Assembly: GCA_014549065.1 (NCBI GenBank)
Contig: JACDOX010000024.1
Location: 6,791,577-6,855,576, forward strand
Reading direction: 5' to 3'
DNA from: Cardinalis cardinalis
Lineage: Eukaryota; Chordata; Aves; Passeriformes; Cardinalidae
DNA: 64,000 nucleotides
Shown here one piece after another: positions 47,166 through 59,700 of the stretch (its first letter is position 1; every line of letters starts with the position of its first letter). Position numbers and translations under genes: made by a program. The notes beneath the pieces were generated by a model. That model had not been told where the DNA came from and made no database searches. It saw only the letters and a program-made list of their open reading frames with translations.

Positions 47166-50100
47166 AAGCTATATTAAAATGGTTCTAATAATGGTGTAAG
47201 CAGGGTTTCTTAATGCAGTCTTTGACTTTGCAAAATCTTCATGGAATCCCAGTGGGTATTCTAAAGCAAGGCACACACCCCCAGAAATTTTGAACAGGAA
47301 ATTTCTGGAAAGGGGAAGAAATTAATGTTCTCAGTGACNTATGTAGTTACCTTTTGACATGTAGAGAGTTGGTTTTCATCGCTACAATTCTGTCATTCTT
47401 ATAAGAATAAAATTTTGCCTATATTCTTGGATTTCCAGCATTACAGTCTAAAATAATTTGCAATAANTTGCAATTTCTGTTGTATACATTCTTTGTTTCA
47501 CAGAGAATGCCACAGAGGAATTATCTGGCAGTCAGTAGAATATGCCTTGTCTTTTTTTTGCTGAATTAAGAAAAAGCNCTATTGAGTACCTCAACCTCAT
47601 CACCTTTACTGATATAACACTTCCTGTGCTCAGATAAGAACACTTTTCTTGCACAGAAGAATAATTGGCAAGCTCACCATTCTCATTTCTGTACTGCTGC
47701 TGACCTACAGCAATCTGGGATAAATGATGAAAAAAATAAAAGGAACACCCAAAGAGATCTCAGCTGCNAAGGGGTTCTGAGGAGTTCATTCAGTTTAAAT
47801 AGCAGCTTTGTAGGAGTGAGTGATACACAGGGTAGCTGTTGTGTTCATGTTGATATAATTATGAAAGTCTGACATCGATTCCCCACTCCATAAAGAGCAG
47901 TGTCACTGTGTTTGGTCTGCATTTCCCATTATGAAAATCTATGTGCTTNAATGAGGATTTGTTTTCCCACATCAAAAAGAGTTACAGAATGCTTCATGTG
48001 GGTATTAATTTAATCTATGAGGTCTTATTTTATAAATCTGTAATAAAAAGACATAAATCAAGACATAAATAATGAAATCTGCATCTGCTGTTTAGCAGAG
48101 ATATTTATTTATACTCTCTAAATTAAGAACAAAACTCAAAATTTAAGGATTTTTCCTTATTCTTTCTGGGTAAAAATAATATCATTTTACAATATAATGA
48201 AAATCATGGTCTTATTAAGAATAAACTCATTACTGTGAAGGTGCTGGTTGACCACACAAGCCTTGATCCACTACTACATTCCCAAATATTCAGTTGATTA
48301 CTATCCTTTAAAAGAATAAATCTTACTCTGTTAATTAGTGTACTTTTTAGAGTGACTTATNAAAATGAGAAGCAAATAAAATAAATTATTTAGAAAATAA
48401 ATTATTTATCTATTAGTAAGATAAGTAATAAAAATGGAGTGAGGGTTTTATTCTCTTGAGTGACAAAAACATGCAGCTTTAAGGATATGTCCATGGCTTC
48501 TGGATGCCTGCTGCTTAGAATCTCTCTTGAACATTGTATGATGTTGATAGGCCCCCAAAGGTGGTNTTTTATCTTTTAATAAATTCTATCTGGTGATTTC
48601 TTTCTTTTTTTTTTATTACCTTACCAATGACCCTCCCACACATTTATTTGTTATACTTTATTTTCCCTCGTGTGACAACAGTGTCATTTTTGGGGACAAC
48701 AGGGCAGAANATGTATTAATTTNTNTTTTTTTTTACAGAAGGGATCATGTTAATAAACTATCCCCTCCCATCCTCCCTCCACCATTTCCTCCCTCCCAGC
48801 CAACAATACAAAATAAAACAAAACTGAAAACACAGCCTCTTCTGAATTTTGCTCTCCAGCTANGTCCATAGTTACTAGCTGGCCATGACTCTGTTATTCT
48901 TACAGAGATTCCTCGTTTCTGTAACTCTAGATTTGTTATTGCTTTACTTTTTCTTCTTTCTACTGAAAGATCTTTCCAAAAATTATACAGTGTTCATTCA
49001 TTAGTCTTCAATCTCTCTTTGGGGAAGTTTTCTGTGGGTGTTGGCTCTACATGCACCTTTATAAAATTTTCCTCAAGTGCTGTGAGTATCATCACTGCTC
49101 ACAGCCCACTTTACTGNGATTTCATTGGCTTTTCCTACATGCCAAAAGTTATTCGGTCTTCCAGCATCTGACAAATGGCACAAGTGCCTAGGAGAGATCA
49201 AGTTTTACACTGTGACGTGCTGCTAATTATTCTGAAAACCAGGCTTTCCAAAGCATAGAATCCTGTAAGCCTTTTATATTTTCAAGGAAAAGTTCTTTTT
49301 CTTTGGCNTATTTAGAAACTGACTGATGAGTTTGCTGCACTATTGAACACAGAACTGCTTCTGGGACCATCTGGAGGACAGGTGGATGTGAGGCTGGTGA
49401 CACATCCTTATATCACCCTGAATTAATTTGTCTTTCAGGTAATATTGTTATCTGAGGAATCTTTACATGGTTTTATGTGGGCAATCCTATACAAATTCCA
49501 CTGTTTAGATANCATCCAGTTTAAAGGGTGGATCTAACATTTTACAGATAAACTATTCCTTGATCTTTGGTTTGGTTTTTAGGTTTTTCTCCTCCCACTA
49601 TGATACAAGAACTCAATCCATGTTATCAGCAAGTAACATAACACCATANCAGATAAATTTGTTTCTTTCTAGTTTTAAATGGACTTGGAGAAAGCCCACA
49701 AAAACATATCTACAAACAAAATATTGACCACTTGGGTGCTTAAATTCTAGCTTGAGTGGAAAGCATGTTTATGTTTCCTTTCTAGGTTTAGCTCTGACCA
49801 CCTTTTACAACACAGCAAGATTAAGGTAATTGAATTGGCATCTGCTAAGGGGTCTACTCTATAAATAAACAGCAGTAAATATTTGAACATATACCAACAA
49901 AAACCTCAACTAACCAAATCAAACAAAATCCCTCCTAAATCCTGCAAGTATTTCTTTATTTAGGACCAAAGAATTAAAAAATATTATTTCCAACCGAAAA
50001 GGTTATAGCTGAAGTCTATGAATTACATGTGATTAATATTTCAGTACTGACAACATTACTGATCATGACTGAAAACTGAAAACAAACTATGACAAAATTA

Positions 50101-51771
50101 ACTGCAAGCTGTTCCAACCTAAAGAGGAGCAATGAGACTAAGATTTTTTTTCTTGCATATAGTTACTCGTTCTAAAATTACACTGAGCTGACACAGAGCA
50201 AAGAATAATTGATATAAGAAACAGAGAAAGAAGAGCACAGTTCAGAGAACTGTACTTTGTGTGACTTGCTTCCAGAACATTTGGCATTACCTTTTGGTAT
50301 TATTAACAAGCAGTAATGTAACTTGAAATGCTGCATAGAACGACAGGTACGTGACTAAACAACAAATATATCCTTAAATATGTCTTATGGTGGATATATT
50401 TATATTTATTACTGACATTATTGACAAAGTTTTCCACTGCAAATATTAATAAAATAAAATCAACAGTTATCAAACTGTTGTTCAGAAGCATATTTTGGNA
50501 GTACATTTGGGCTGTCATAGAGTTATCTCCCAAAATTATGTAGTAGTGAAAGATTACTGTGTTAGCAAGTTAGTGTAGCAGCCTTTTAATTTTTTTTTTC
50601 CTTTTTTAAAACTGTGTGAAATCATGGGTCAGACAAAGTTTAAGGATTGCTTGAATTGCTACTAGAAATTAAAATGGTCTGACTTTTCCAAGTATGGCTG
50701 GCTGTAAGTCTTATATGCATTCTGCTCCCTGATGCAGAGTTTTCCCTCTATGTATATTTTCTAGCTGTAAATAAGCAATATATTAAACTATTATTTTTAA
50801 TGGAAGCTATTATAGCTTTGGAACTTAAGGGAAATGAAATGTATAATTTCACTGTATGGATAACACTAGCAAATTATCTGCCTCCCTGAAAAAGCAGTTA
50901 CAAATTATTACCAATTTAGGGTAGGCNAAGGAGCTACTTAATTTTGACTTCCCTTGCTTCTAAAAGCCAACAAAACATTTCAAGGTTATAGGGGGTTATT
51001 ATTATGTTTGTTGAAAAAATTCAAGTCTTTAATTTTAAATTTCTGACACAATTGTACCACAATCTGCAACTCAGCTTCATTTACACTGAACCACTCCTAA
51101 CTGCTGCTGACACCATCCTCAATATGATGTCGATTAAGCTAACCTCTCAAAGACATATTTCTGAAACTAGTCCTAGAAAAAAAAATCTTATTTCAGATAT
51201 GCTCTAAACTCCAGAATGTGGCATTTGCTGATAATTTATCCATGGTATACACATTTGCATATATATATTTGCCTATGTATACTGCCAGATTCTTTGTTGA
51301 ATCACACTAATTTTATCCAGACTGGAAAAAAAACCCAAAAAAACCCCCCTGAACAAAACCAGTTTGATANAGATATATCAGCCTAAGACATCTAGGCAAA
51401 AGTGGGCCAGACTNAATTCAGACCACAGGAGTACTGTCCTCTCTGTTTCATTCAAAATCTGCATTAACTACCTATTTGGCTCTCTGGTAACATTAACTGA
51501 GGAAAANTGTTCTGAAAACTGGCTAGGAGATACTAGCTAAGTGTTCCAGCCTTGCTACACAGACACTCCAGGAGATCAGTAAAGAAAACCCAAACCCAAG
51601 CATTNCAGTTTAATGTTCTTTGCATAAAGGGGAAGCTTCTGCACAGAGCTGAATCTTTGAACAGGGTGATGTGTCACAGTCTGTGTGTTGAAGGGCACTC
51701 ATAAAGGTTTCTCAGGCTGGATGGGATGAATCTCCATTCCAATCTGCTCATATAGGCAGCTGATGACTTGG
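47166..51771. other. AT-rich non-coding stretch
   Basis: No genes are recognised. A tandem AAATAAATTATTTA-type duplication lies near 48377-48407. A C-rich strip at 48761-48798 has G-run potential on the minus strand. Confidence 0.5.
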
Positions 51772-52415
51772 AATTACAGGATCAATGAGGTGGGNAAAAA
51801 AAATTGACATTGAGTCCCACTTGTCACATTACACCACCTTGTGAACTAGATCACAGTGCTGAGTGCTACATCCAGTCTTGTCTTAAACACCTCCAGGGAC
51901 AGCGACTCCACCACCTCCCTGAGCAGCCCATTACAATGTCTCATCATCCCTTCTCTGAAGAAATTCCTCCTAATGAGTCCAACTTCATCATTCCCTGGCA
52001 TGACTTAGGACTGTGTTCTCTCATACTGTTACTTGTTACCTGGGAGAACAGCCCANTCCCACCTGGCTACACCCTCCTTTCTGGGAGTTGTAGAGAGTGA
52101 TGGGGTCTCCCCCAAGCCTCCTTTTTTCCAGGCTAAACATCCCATCAGCTGCTTCTCATAAGACTTGTGCTCCACACCNTTCCCTAGGTCCCTTGCCCTT
52201 CTCTGGACTCCTGAAGGTTCTTGAAGTGAGTANCCCAGAGCTGGACCCATCACTCAAGGTGCACCCTTACCAGTGNTGAGTNCAGGGGGACAATCCCTGC
52301 CCTGGTCCTGCTGGTCACACTATTGGTGACACAGGCTGTGATGCTGCTGGCTTTCTTGGCCANCTGGGCACAGCTGGCTCACGTTCAGCTGCTGCTGAGC
52401 AGCATCCTTGGACCC
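51772..52415 (-). mobile_element. CR1 LINE, 3' portion, minus strand
   Basis: This is the reverse complement of a CR1 3' region. The terminal stretch GAATTACAGGATCAATGAGG starts it, followed by CATTGAGTCC, CACCTCCAGGGACAGCGACT, CTCTGAAGAAATTCCTCCTA, CTTTTTTCCAGGCTAAACAT, CTTCTCTGGACTCCTGAAGG and CTGGCTTTCTTGGCC. Together these trace the usual order of the reverse transcriptase C-terminal region and 3' UTR read backwards. Many ambiguous bases and small indels mark it as non-functional. The 5' boundary (right end) is approximate. Confidence 0.95.
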
Positions 52416-54399
52416 ATGCACAGTGCCTGCTACTACTGTCCTAAAGAGCATGCTAAAGCACCTGGGTAATCATTCCAGAGCNCACAGGAACACCTCCTGC
52501 TGACTGTTTACTAGTACTCCTCTCTGCTTTGGACTACTGAAGCTGGGTTATATCACCTGAATGAAAAATTTATTTGTTGTTCAACAATTTGTCAGGCATA
52601 TAATAATGTAAACATAAACACGAATCTCAATCTGTTTTTTGTCTGTTTCCCTCTAAAGGCCTTATTTCTTTCATTCATTAAATAACAATAACTGAAAATT
52701 AGTTTCATATCAGCATGTATTTGGATGGGAAAATCTTTATTGTCTGGTCCTGAATGAGGTTAATAAGGCATCAAATGAAGCTGACTCTCTTCCTGCTTTT
52801 TGGTGAACAGATGAACAGAACAAGGGAGATAAAGTACATAAATTAGCACATCNGATGTGAATGGTCTTTTTTGTAGCCTAAAACTCCTTAGATAAGTGCT
52901 TTATGCAAGCACCAGGCTTTTAGTGGGAGGCAGAGAGGATATGGGGTTTTGAGAGTNGAGATAATTAAATGAATCCAAAAAACTTATAATGCCTATATGA
53001 TCCTTGACAAAATTTGGAATTATGCATAGAGGAAATTACCAAATGTGGTATCAAATTAATTTTGATATGTAAAGCAAAGCAAATTTCCTAAGTATTTCCT
53101 TGGTTTTGATNAAGTTAATAACTCGAAAGGAAACCAAGTCTCCATAGGGAAATATTTTCAGCACATTGCTGTTGATATAAATGAGGATAGAAGAAGTGGA
53201 GGTAGAATAGAATTCAATAGCACAAGGGCCAGGGTCATTCACTTGGGGACTAAGAACAGTTTCTACTAGAAACTGAGATCTCACAATTTGGAAAGAGAGG
53301 AAGAAAAAAACCTCAGCTTATTAGTTGACCATGAGCTACCAATGCACTGTGTCTGGAGAAAATGCAAATTAGATATCTTATAGTGCATCAAACATGGGTT
53401 TTTTTGAGCAGTGATGAGATTTTCATGTTGAGAGACATAGAGTAAGTACATGCAGGACTGATCAGAGGGGTAAAGATGAGATAATAGAGAATGATTTTAT
53501 GGAAGGTTATTTAAATTTTTGCTCTCCTGTGGGAAGCACAAAAGAGTGACAAGGAAGAATCTGAAAGTTTTTCCTGAGAGCTTACCTTTCACACATCTGA
53601 ATGGATCNTGCAAGTGTGATCTTGGATGGAAAGAGACTGCAAGGACACTGAATGTCTGCTGCTGTGGTTGTCTTTGTTTCTACCCAAAATGAAGAAGCAC
53701 AGAAGCACATTAAGATGAGTAGTATTCCTGTGTAACTTACATATCATATAGATTTCTTTGTTTGTGACAGAATTTTATGTGGGAATTATTAAAGGAACAG
53801 ATGTTCTGAACATTAGCAAGGTCCACTGGAAACAATCACTTCATAATAATTTCTGTGACAGAACATGTACACAGATTTATCACTAAAGAACCCAGCAAAC
53901 CATGCATACTGACTCCAAAACTGAGACACTGTTTTCCAGTTCATATATTATTAGGGGTACTAATTGTCCTGTGGAGAAAAAAATTCTGGAAGGTAGAAAA
54001 AGAAGTACAGAATACAAACAGACAGAAAGAGTACTACAGAGGAGAAGAAATAGAATAAAAACTATTTTTCTTCAAACTAGGTAAAAATTTTTGAGGTAAC
54101 ATAATGTATAGAGAACTTATCTGAAATAAGGGAATCAGTTCATTTTCTTTCAGTAAACAAAATTTTAAACCAAGACTTCCCTATTTACAGAGCTCTCAAA
54201 AATCTTTTAAAAAGCTATCATGTATGCATGCAATATTCATACAACAAACTGGGGATATATGTGGTTAAGATGCTCTGGGATGTGCCCAAATGCAGAAGAA
54301 ATTCCTTTNCCACTTCTCTTAAATATAAAACTTATGTGAAAACAGTAGAACATCACTTTCTCTTTATATGAGGCAAAAAATTACAGCTCACCACTTCTG
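52416..54399. other. AT-rich non-coding stretch
   Basis: No gene or repeat was recognised. The short open frames are without motifs. Confidence 0.5.
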
Positions 54400-54541
54400 C
54401 TCAGGGCTGTGAGTGTCCCAGCCTCANAAGTGTTCAAAGCCACGTTGAATGGAGCTCTGAGTAAGCTGATCTAGTGAAAGGTGTCTCTTTGGTTGATCTT
54501 TAAGGTTCCTGTCAACCCAAGACACTCTGCAATTCTATGAC
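54400..54541 (+). mobile_element. CR1 LINE 3'-end fragment
   Basis: AAGTGTTCAAAGCCACGTTG, AATGGAGCTCTGAGTAAGCT and GATCTAGTGAAAGGTGTCTC trace the CR1 3' UTR, then GATCTTTAAGGTTCCTGTCA and the terminal AATTCTATGA. It is about 140 bp, sense orientation, and moderately diverged. Confidence 0.9.
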
Positions 54542-56419
54542 GGCTTTGATTTTATTGCAAATTCTCTAAAAGTAAAAATTAATGTCAAAAAGTGGTTTGT
54601 TGTTGGGTTTTTTAANCNCATCTTGAAAATATTTCTTCCTTCCATTTGAAAAAAAACCCATAACAATGGAAACGTTTCTAGTTGTGCCTATTCTAGACTG
54701 AAATGTATTTTTGACATCTTGGTTTTGTTACTAATACATAAACTTAGAAGCTAAAAATGTCAGAAGCTGAGCAGAGGACAGAGCAAATGAAAACAAACTG
54801 AAGAATCTATTGTCCCGGACTGAATGGCCAATATGAAACATATTCTGGAAAGAACTACAAAGAGAATACTTAGCTGTTTAGCTATGGAAAAAAATTGCTG
54901 CCTTATGGAATATAAATACTGTGCTAAAAAAGTATAATCTGGTTGACATCTAATACTAGAAGCTATAGAGACATAGTACATGACTACATGAGGTCAAGGA
55001 ATTGGGGCTACTGAAAGGATTGTGGTGGGTGTGCCCCAGATGGGATCCAAATGCCCACCANAGCTGCTCTATCCCTCCCCTCCTCAGCTGGACAGAGGAC
55101 AGAAAATGCAAGAAAAGTCTCCTTTGTTAAGGACAGGGAGAGATGTCTCTTTATCTATAAAGAGAGAGCATCTTTAGAGCATCTCAATGCAGGGAGAGCT
55201 GGTATAGCAACCAAAAAGATTGTCCCTTCACTCTGCACTATGCCTTGTTTTTTGTAGAATAATTTTTTTCCCTCTGAAAGGAGGAATACATGATTTCAAA
55301 ATCCTTTAGTTGAGAAAGTGGTTTTCAGAATTTCAGAAATCCCCATCTAATTAGAAAGGTTAGATTTCTTTCATTTACTACAATAAATTACCTGTGAATA
55401 ACAGGATATCTGATCAAGCTCCCAAAAAGCTATCCCCTTTAAAAATAATTTATTCTAATTGCTAAGATTTTTGTTGCTCTATGGTAACTATTTTTCCTGT
55501 CAGGTCATAGGCAATACCTCTAGTCCTTCCATGAGCTGCAAGATTTGGCTGAGAGAAGGAAAATTTATCACAATGGTAAACAGGGGCTAATGATAAGAAA
55601 ATCTGTCCAGCTGCATAAATGCAATTATGTCATAGCCTGTAGGAGTGCATGTGTCAGTGACCAGTGCTAAAGCAATACTTTTTCCTCTGATAAAGTCAAA
55701 CTAGTTTATTATCTTAACCTTGTGTGTACATTGCTGCCATCTCTGCTACTGATAATGTTACTTTAAGATTCTTGAGTGAAAGGGTCTTTGTAGAGTGCTT
55801 TACAGATAGATTAAGAGTCAATTAAATCCACATTTCAGATTAATAAATCAGCTTAAAATACTCTGTTATTCCATGCCTCACTGGTTTAGTTCAGAACAAA
55901 AATATAATCCCTAATTTACAAATATGAGTTGGTAGTTATTTCTTGCAGNTAAACAGGTTTGTTCTCATCTCACACTCTGCTGATAATCATTGCTCAAAAG
56001 ACAATAGGAAAAACTGTCTGAATGCCAAAAACTATAATTTATATAGAAATGCTCCCTGGTCTGTTGCCAGACACTTGGAAAAGCTAATAAAAATATTAAT
56101 AATATACTCTACTAGAGCAGTGGGTCTTGCATCTCGAATTATAAACTTAACTTAGTTATAAACTTAGATTCTATTTTTTAAGTAACAACANAGTTTAACA
56201 GTTCAGAATAAAAATTTATATTCTGACAAGGAAAGAAGAATTTATTGGATTGAATTTAATTAAAAACTGCAGTTTTGTCCTCAGACTGTAAAATAAGAAA
56301 TCTGTTTATATAGAATAGAATAAAAAGTAAACTGAGAGAAACTAAGATTCTGCATGGTATATACAAATGCTCTTCAACACTTAGTGATATTTTATATGTA
56401 CATGATACCTGCAGGGAGT
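54542..56419. other. AT-rich non-coding stretch
   Basis: No gene or repeat was recognised. The short open frames have no motifs. Confidence 0.5.
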
Positions 56420-56710
56420 GTTTTTAGGATAATCTGAATCATAGATGGAAGAATTCCATCAAGGTCTAATGCAGCTCATCTTACTACTAATGAACAATTA
56501 TTCTCTAAACACAATTTGAAAATCTTTGTCTTCTCCAGTTTTAAGTTTCCAAAGACATTGGTGCTCCCGCAGTGCTCATCAAGGGAGTCCACACACAAGA
56601 GAATCTCACTGTCTGTAAATGTGTTCCACCATTCAACTTAATTATTTCCCTTGTTATTAGTTAAAATGTGTTTCCTAATCCTAAATATATCTTCAGGTGT
56701 CTTGGCACTT
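56420..56710 (-). mobile_element. Probable old CR1-like LINE fragment
   Basis: GTTCCACCATTCAACTTAAT (56622-56641), then TTAGTTAAAATGTGTTTCCT and AATCCTAAATATATC, follow the order of the reversed CR1 3' region: the TTCCA...CTAACCACCCTCACTGTTAAAAA part, then the TCCTAATATCCAACCTAAA part. An AATCATAGA at the left is compatible with the terminal repeat. It is much more diverged than the other copies, so it could be another CR1/L3-group element. Confidence 0.45.
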
Positions 56711-59700
56711 AAATATTAGTAAGAAATATNGAGTATGTTGAAGTCATATAAACAGCTGACATACTCTTTAGATTTATGCTTTGGAGTGTACATTTTATTT
56801 ATCATTGCTCAATAGAAGATTTCTGTGATTCTTCAGTATCCTGTGCAGTTCTTTTCAATAACACTACTGATTTCTCCTGGGTGTGGCCTTTTTATAGGGA
56901 AGAGACTAGTTTAAGGTTCCTTCATGTTGTCCTAAAACAAACCAATTACTCTGAAGAATTTTTCTCAAGTAGTGAGACAGCATGGCCTAAGAAACACAAT
57001 ATCATATAGTATGCACACATATAGCTCCTCATGCCACATAAAACTACCCTTCATGAAGTATAGACTTTCCTCTTTATTAATGACTGAGACCTAGAAAAAT
57101 ATCACCCCTTTTTTGATGCCACCCTATTTTCTACACAGCCTAACACAGGGGCTAAATATTTTTAAATTCCTGCAATTAAACACTGTTCAATAGAGTTTAG
57201 ATGTATGAGTCAGAGGAGCAAGTAGTGTTCAGATGGGCTAGCATGTACATGTATCACATGTAAGTTAGAGCAGTAAATCTAAGAAGCATGGTCTTGAGCA
57301 CCTTTTCCCTCAGGACAAAAACAGGGAAAGAGGGAAACCCAGGCAGGGTACAAGTGATGTGAAAGGAACTTTTACATCACACTCCTCCCAGAGAGAGGAG
57401 GGAGAAGTCATCACCATGAGGTCACAGCAAACATCCTAGCATACTAATTGCTTTTAGGAACTTCCTCTTCCTTCCTTTTGAACAAAACTGAAGTGACAGG
57501 ATTAGGACCAGACAATTTTTGGGGGAGTGACTTTGACACCAGAGAAAGGGGGTACATAACTGGAAGGTTTTATACATGTTTTACAGTTGTATAGGACTCC
57601 TACATATTATGTGAGATATTTTGATATGCTTATTAGGCCATAATTGGCCAAATAATGATTCTTCGTGCCATGTCTTCTCTTTTACCAATAACAAGACTTT
57701 GACTACAACATCTGTGANTAATGGAAAATTCAAACATGCTTTAAAGGACATAATCAAATAGCTATATGTAACCAAATGGGAAAAATGGATCAGGAAGAGT
57801 TGTGTTGAGTTTTTCAAAAAAATATCCAGGTCAAAGAAATTTAATTCCAATCTATGAAGGGAAAGTAGGCTTTGTAGGTTGAGACTTCTGAGAAAATAAT
57901 TCAGTTNAAAAAGACACGTAAAAGAAGCACAGAAATTTGTGACAGTGGATCTTGCACAACAGCACAGTAATCTGTCTGGGCTCCATGTGAGCATTTTCCT
58001 AAGTCTATTTGAACATATTTCCCTTTGAATGCCATGAGGAGTTTAAATGGGCTTTTGAGGCTAAGGAGGGGAAAAAGTAGGGGCTCACAAATCAGGTTTG
58101 TGTATGTGACCTCACAGGGTGCTTCCTCACTGGTGTGTGGATTAGTGGGTTGTGGGAAGCAGCATGGCTGCACACAAAGTTAGAAGCCACCCTTCCATCT
58201 CTAACAAGAAGTGTAGGTAAGTAAGGGAAGGTACTCCTGGAAGTGGTGGGTAGCATTAGTAACCCAGGGCCCCCGTGAGACAGTAAGGGAGAAAGGCACA
58301 TAAGCAAGAATATTTGGCGAGTGAGGGAGCAGATGAGGNTGAGGATTTCTGGGGATTACATAGAAAAGGCTAATGAAATTTGTAGATGTTTACAAACATT
58401 TTGTGATTTCCCAAATTGATTCTGTATATATAATTCAGAGATTGCTGGTTAATTGTTTTTTGTCAATGATTTGACCTAAATCACACAAGGAATGCATTCC
58501 AGCATTGCTGATGCTACAATAAGAAACAATAATTTGCTATGGCTGAGACAAAAAGCTACAGGTTTCAAGGAAGAAATTCAAGTTATTGGGAAAATCTTTC
58601 CAAAAGTAAGATAATGAAACACTGGAGTAGGTTCAGATAACTGTCACNAAGTGGAAATTTCTAAGCATTCTGAAAGATTTCCAAAATGAGATTGCATAAA
58701 TATGTATTGGCAAAGCATAAAGAAAGTGTCTTCAAAATGGGAAAAANAATTCAAAGATTCAAGTCAAAAGAATTTATACAATGTGTATTCATTTAGCTTA
58801 CTCTACCTTATATATTCAGGTAAATATTTTCAGTGAAAATAAACAGGAGAGTTGAGAAGTGACTAATAAAATTCTGGTAATCCACACAAGAAGGAATAAT
58901 AAAAAAGAACAATTTGGAATATGTAAGAATTTGACAGTGTCCTTGAGCTCATATCAGGGCCATAAAAGTATAGTATGGTATTTTATTTGTTTTGATGCAG
59001 TCAGAATTATTGTAGGGTCTTTATCAGTTCATTATTTCATTTTAGTCATATACTTTGTGAAAAGCAGACCCTGTCAACTCATCATTAATTTGATGGGCTG
59101 AATAGGGAACTATCTGTGAACAATTGTATTCATTAAAAGAGTCTTATAAAATCATGGTTTCAACTGCTGCAAAGCTGCAGGATGTTTCTGGTTTCTATAT
59201 TGGTGCTGCATGTGTGAATGAGACTGAAAGTAGCAGATATTTCTAGTGCAGCCATTCATTCCATACTGATAAGGTACTCTAACAAAAGATCATGATCCAG
59301 GGAAGTATCAGCTTTAAACTGAAGAGATCTCACTCCTTTAAACTGTTCCTAGCATGAATTTATACCCAGACAGAGTAGATACAAAGCAAGATTACTGTAG
59401 AACACAAGTTCAGTCTAGCCCTTGGAGAATTACACACTCGGGCTGTGCTGCTTCCAGCGTTGTTCACACGCTCACAGAACTGAGTAAGAAACTTGAGCTA
59501 TTTTAATTTTTCAAGCAGTGACCCTTTTACCTCTTTTCAGTACTATTCTTGATTTCCTTCCACATGCCAAATCCTTCTCACTCCTTTAGGGTAGATAATC
59601 ACAGGAGATTTTAATAAAGTAATGTTTTTATAGATTCTGCATCTGTAATGAACTTAGTTCCATTTCATTAGTGGATCATTTGTAAAGAATGTAGGGGTTT

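Noticed and set aside
51804..52279. Several frames on both strands
   Set aside because: They lie inside the minus-strand CR1 copy.
57581..57994. 137-codon minus-strand frame
   Set aside because: AT-rich, with ambiguous codons and no motif or conservation evidence.
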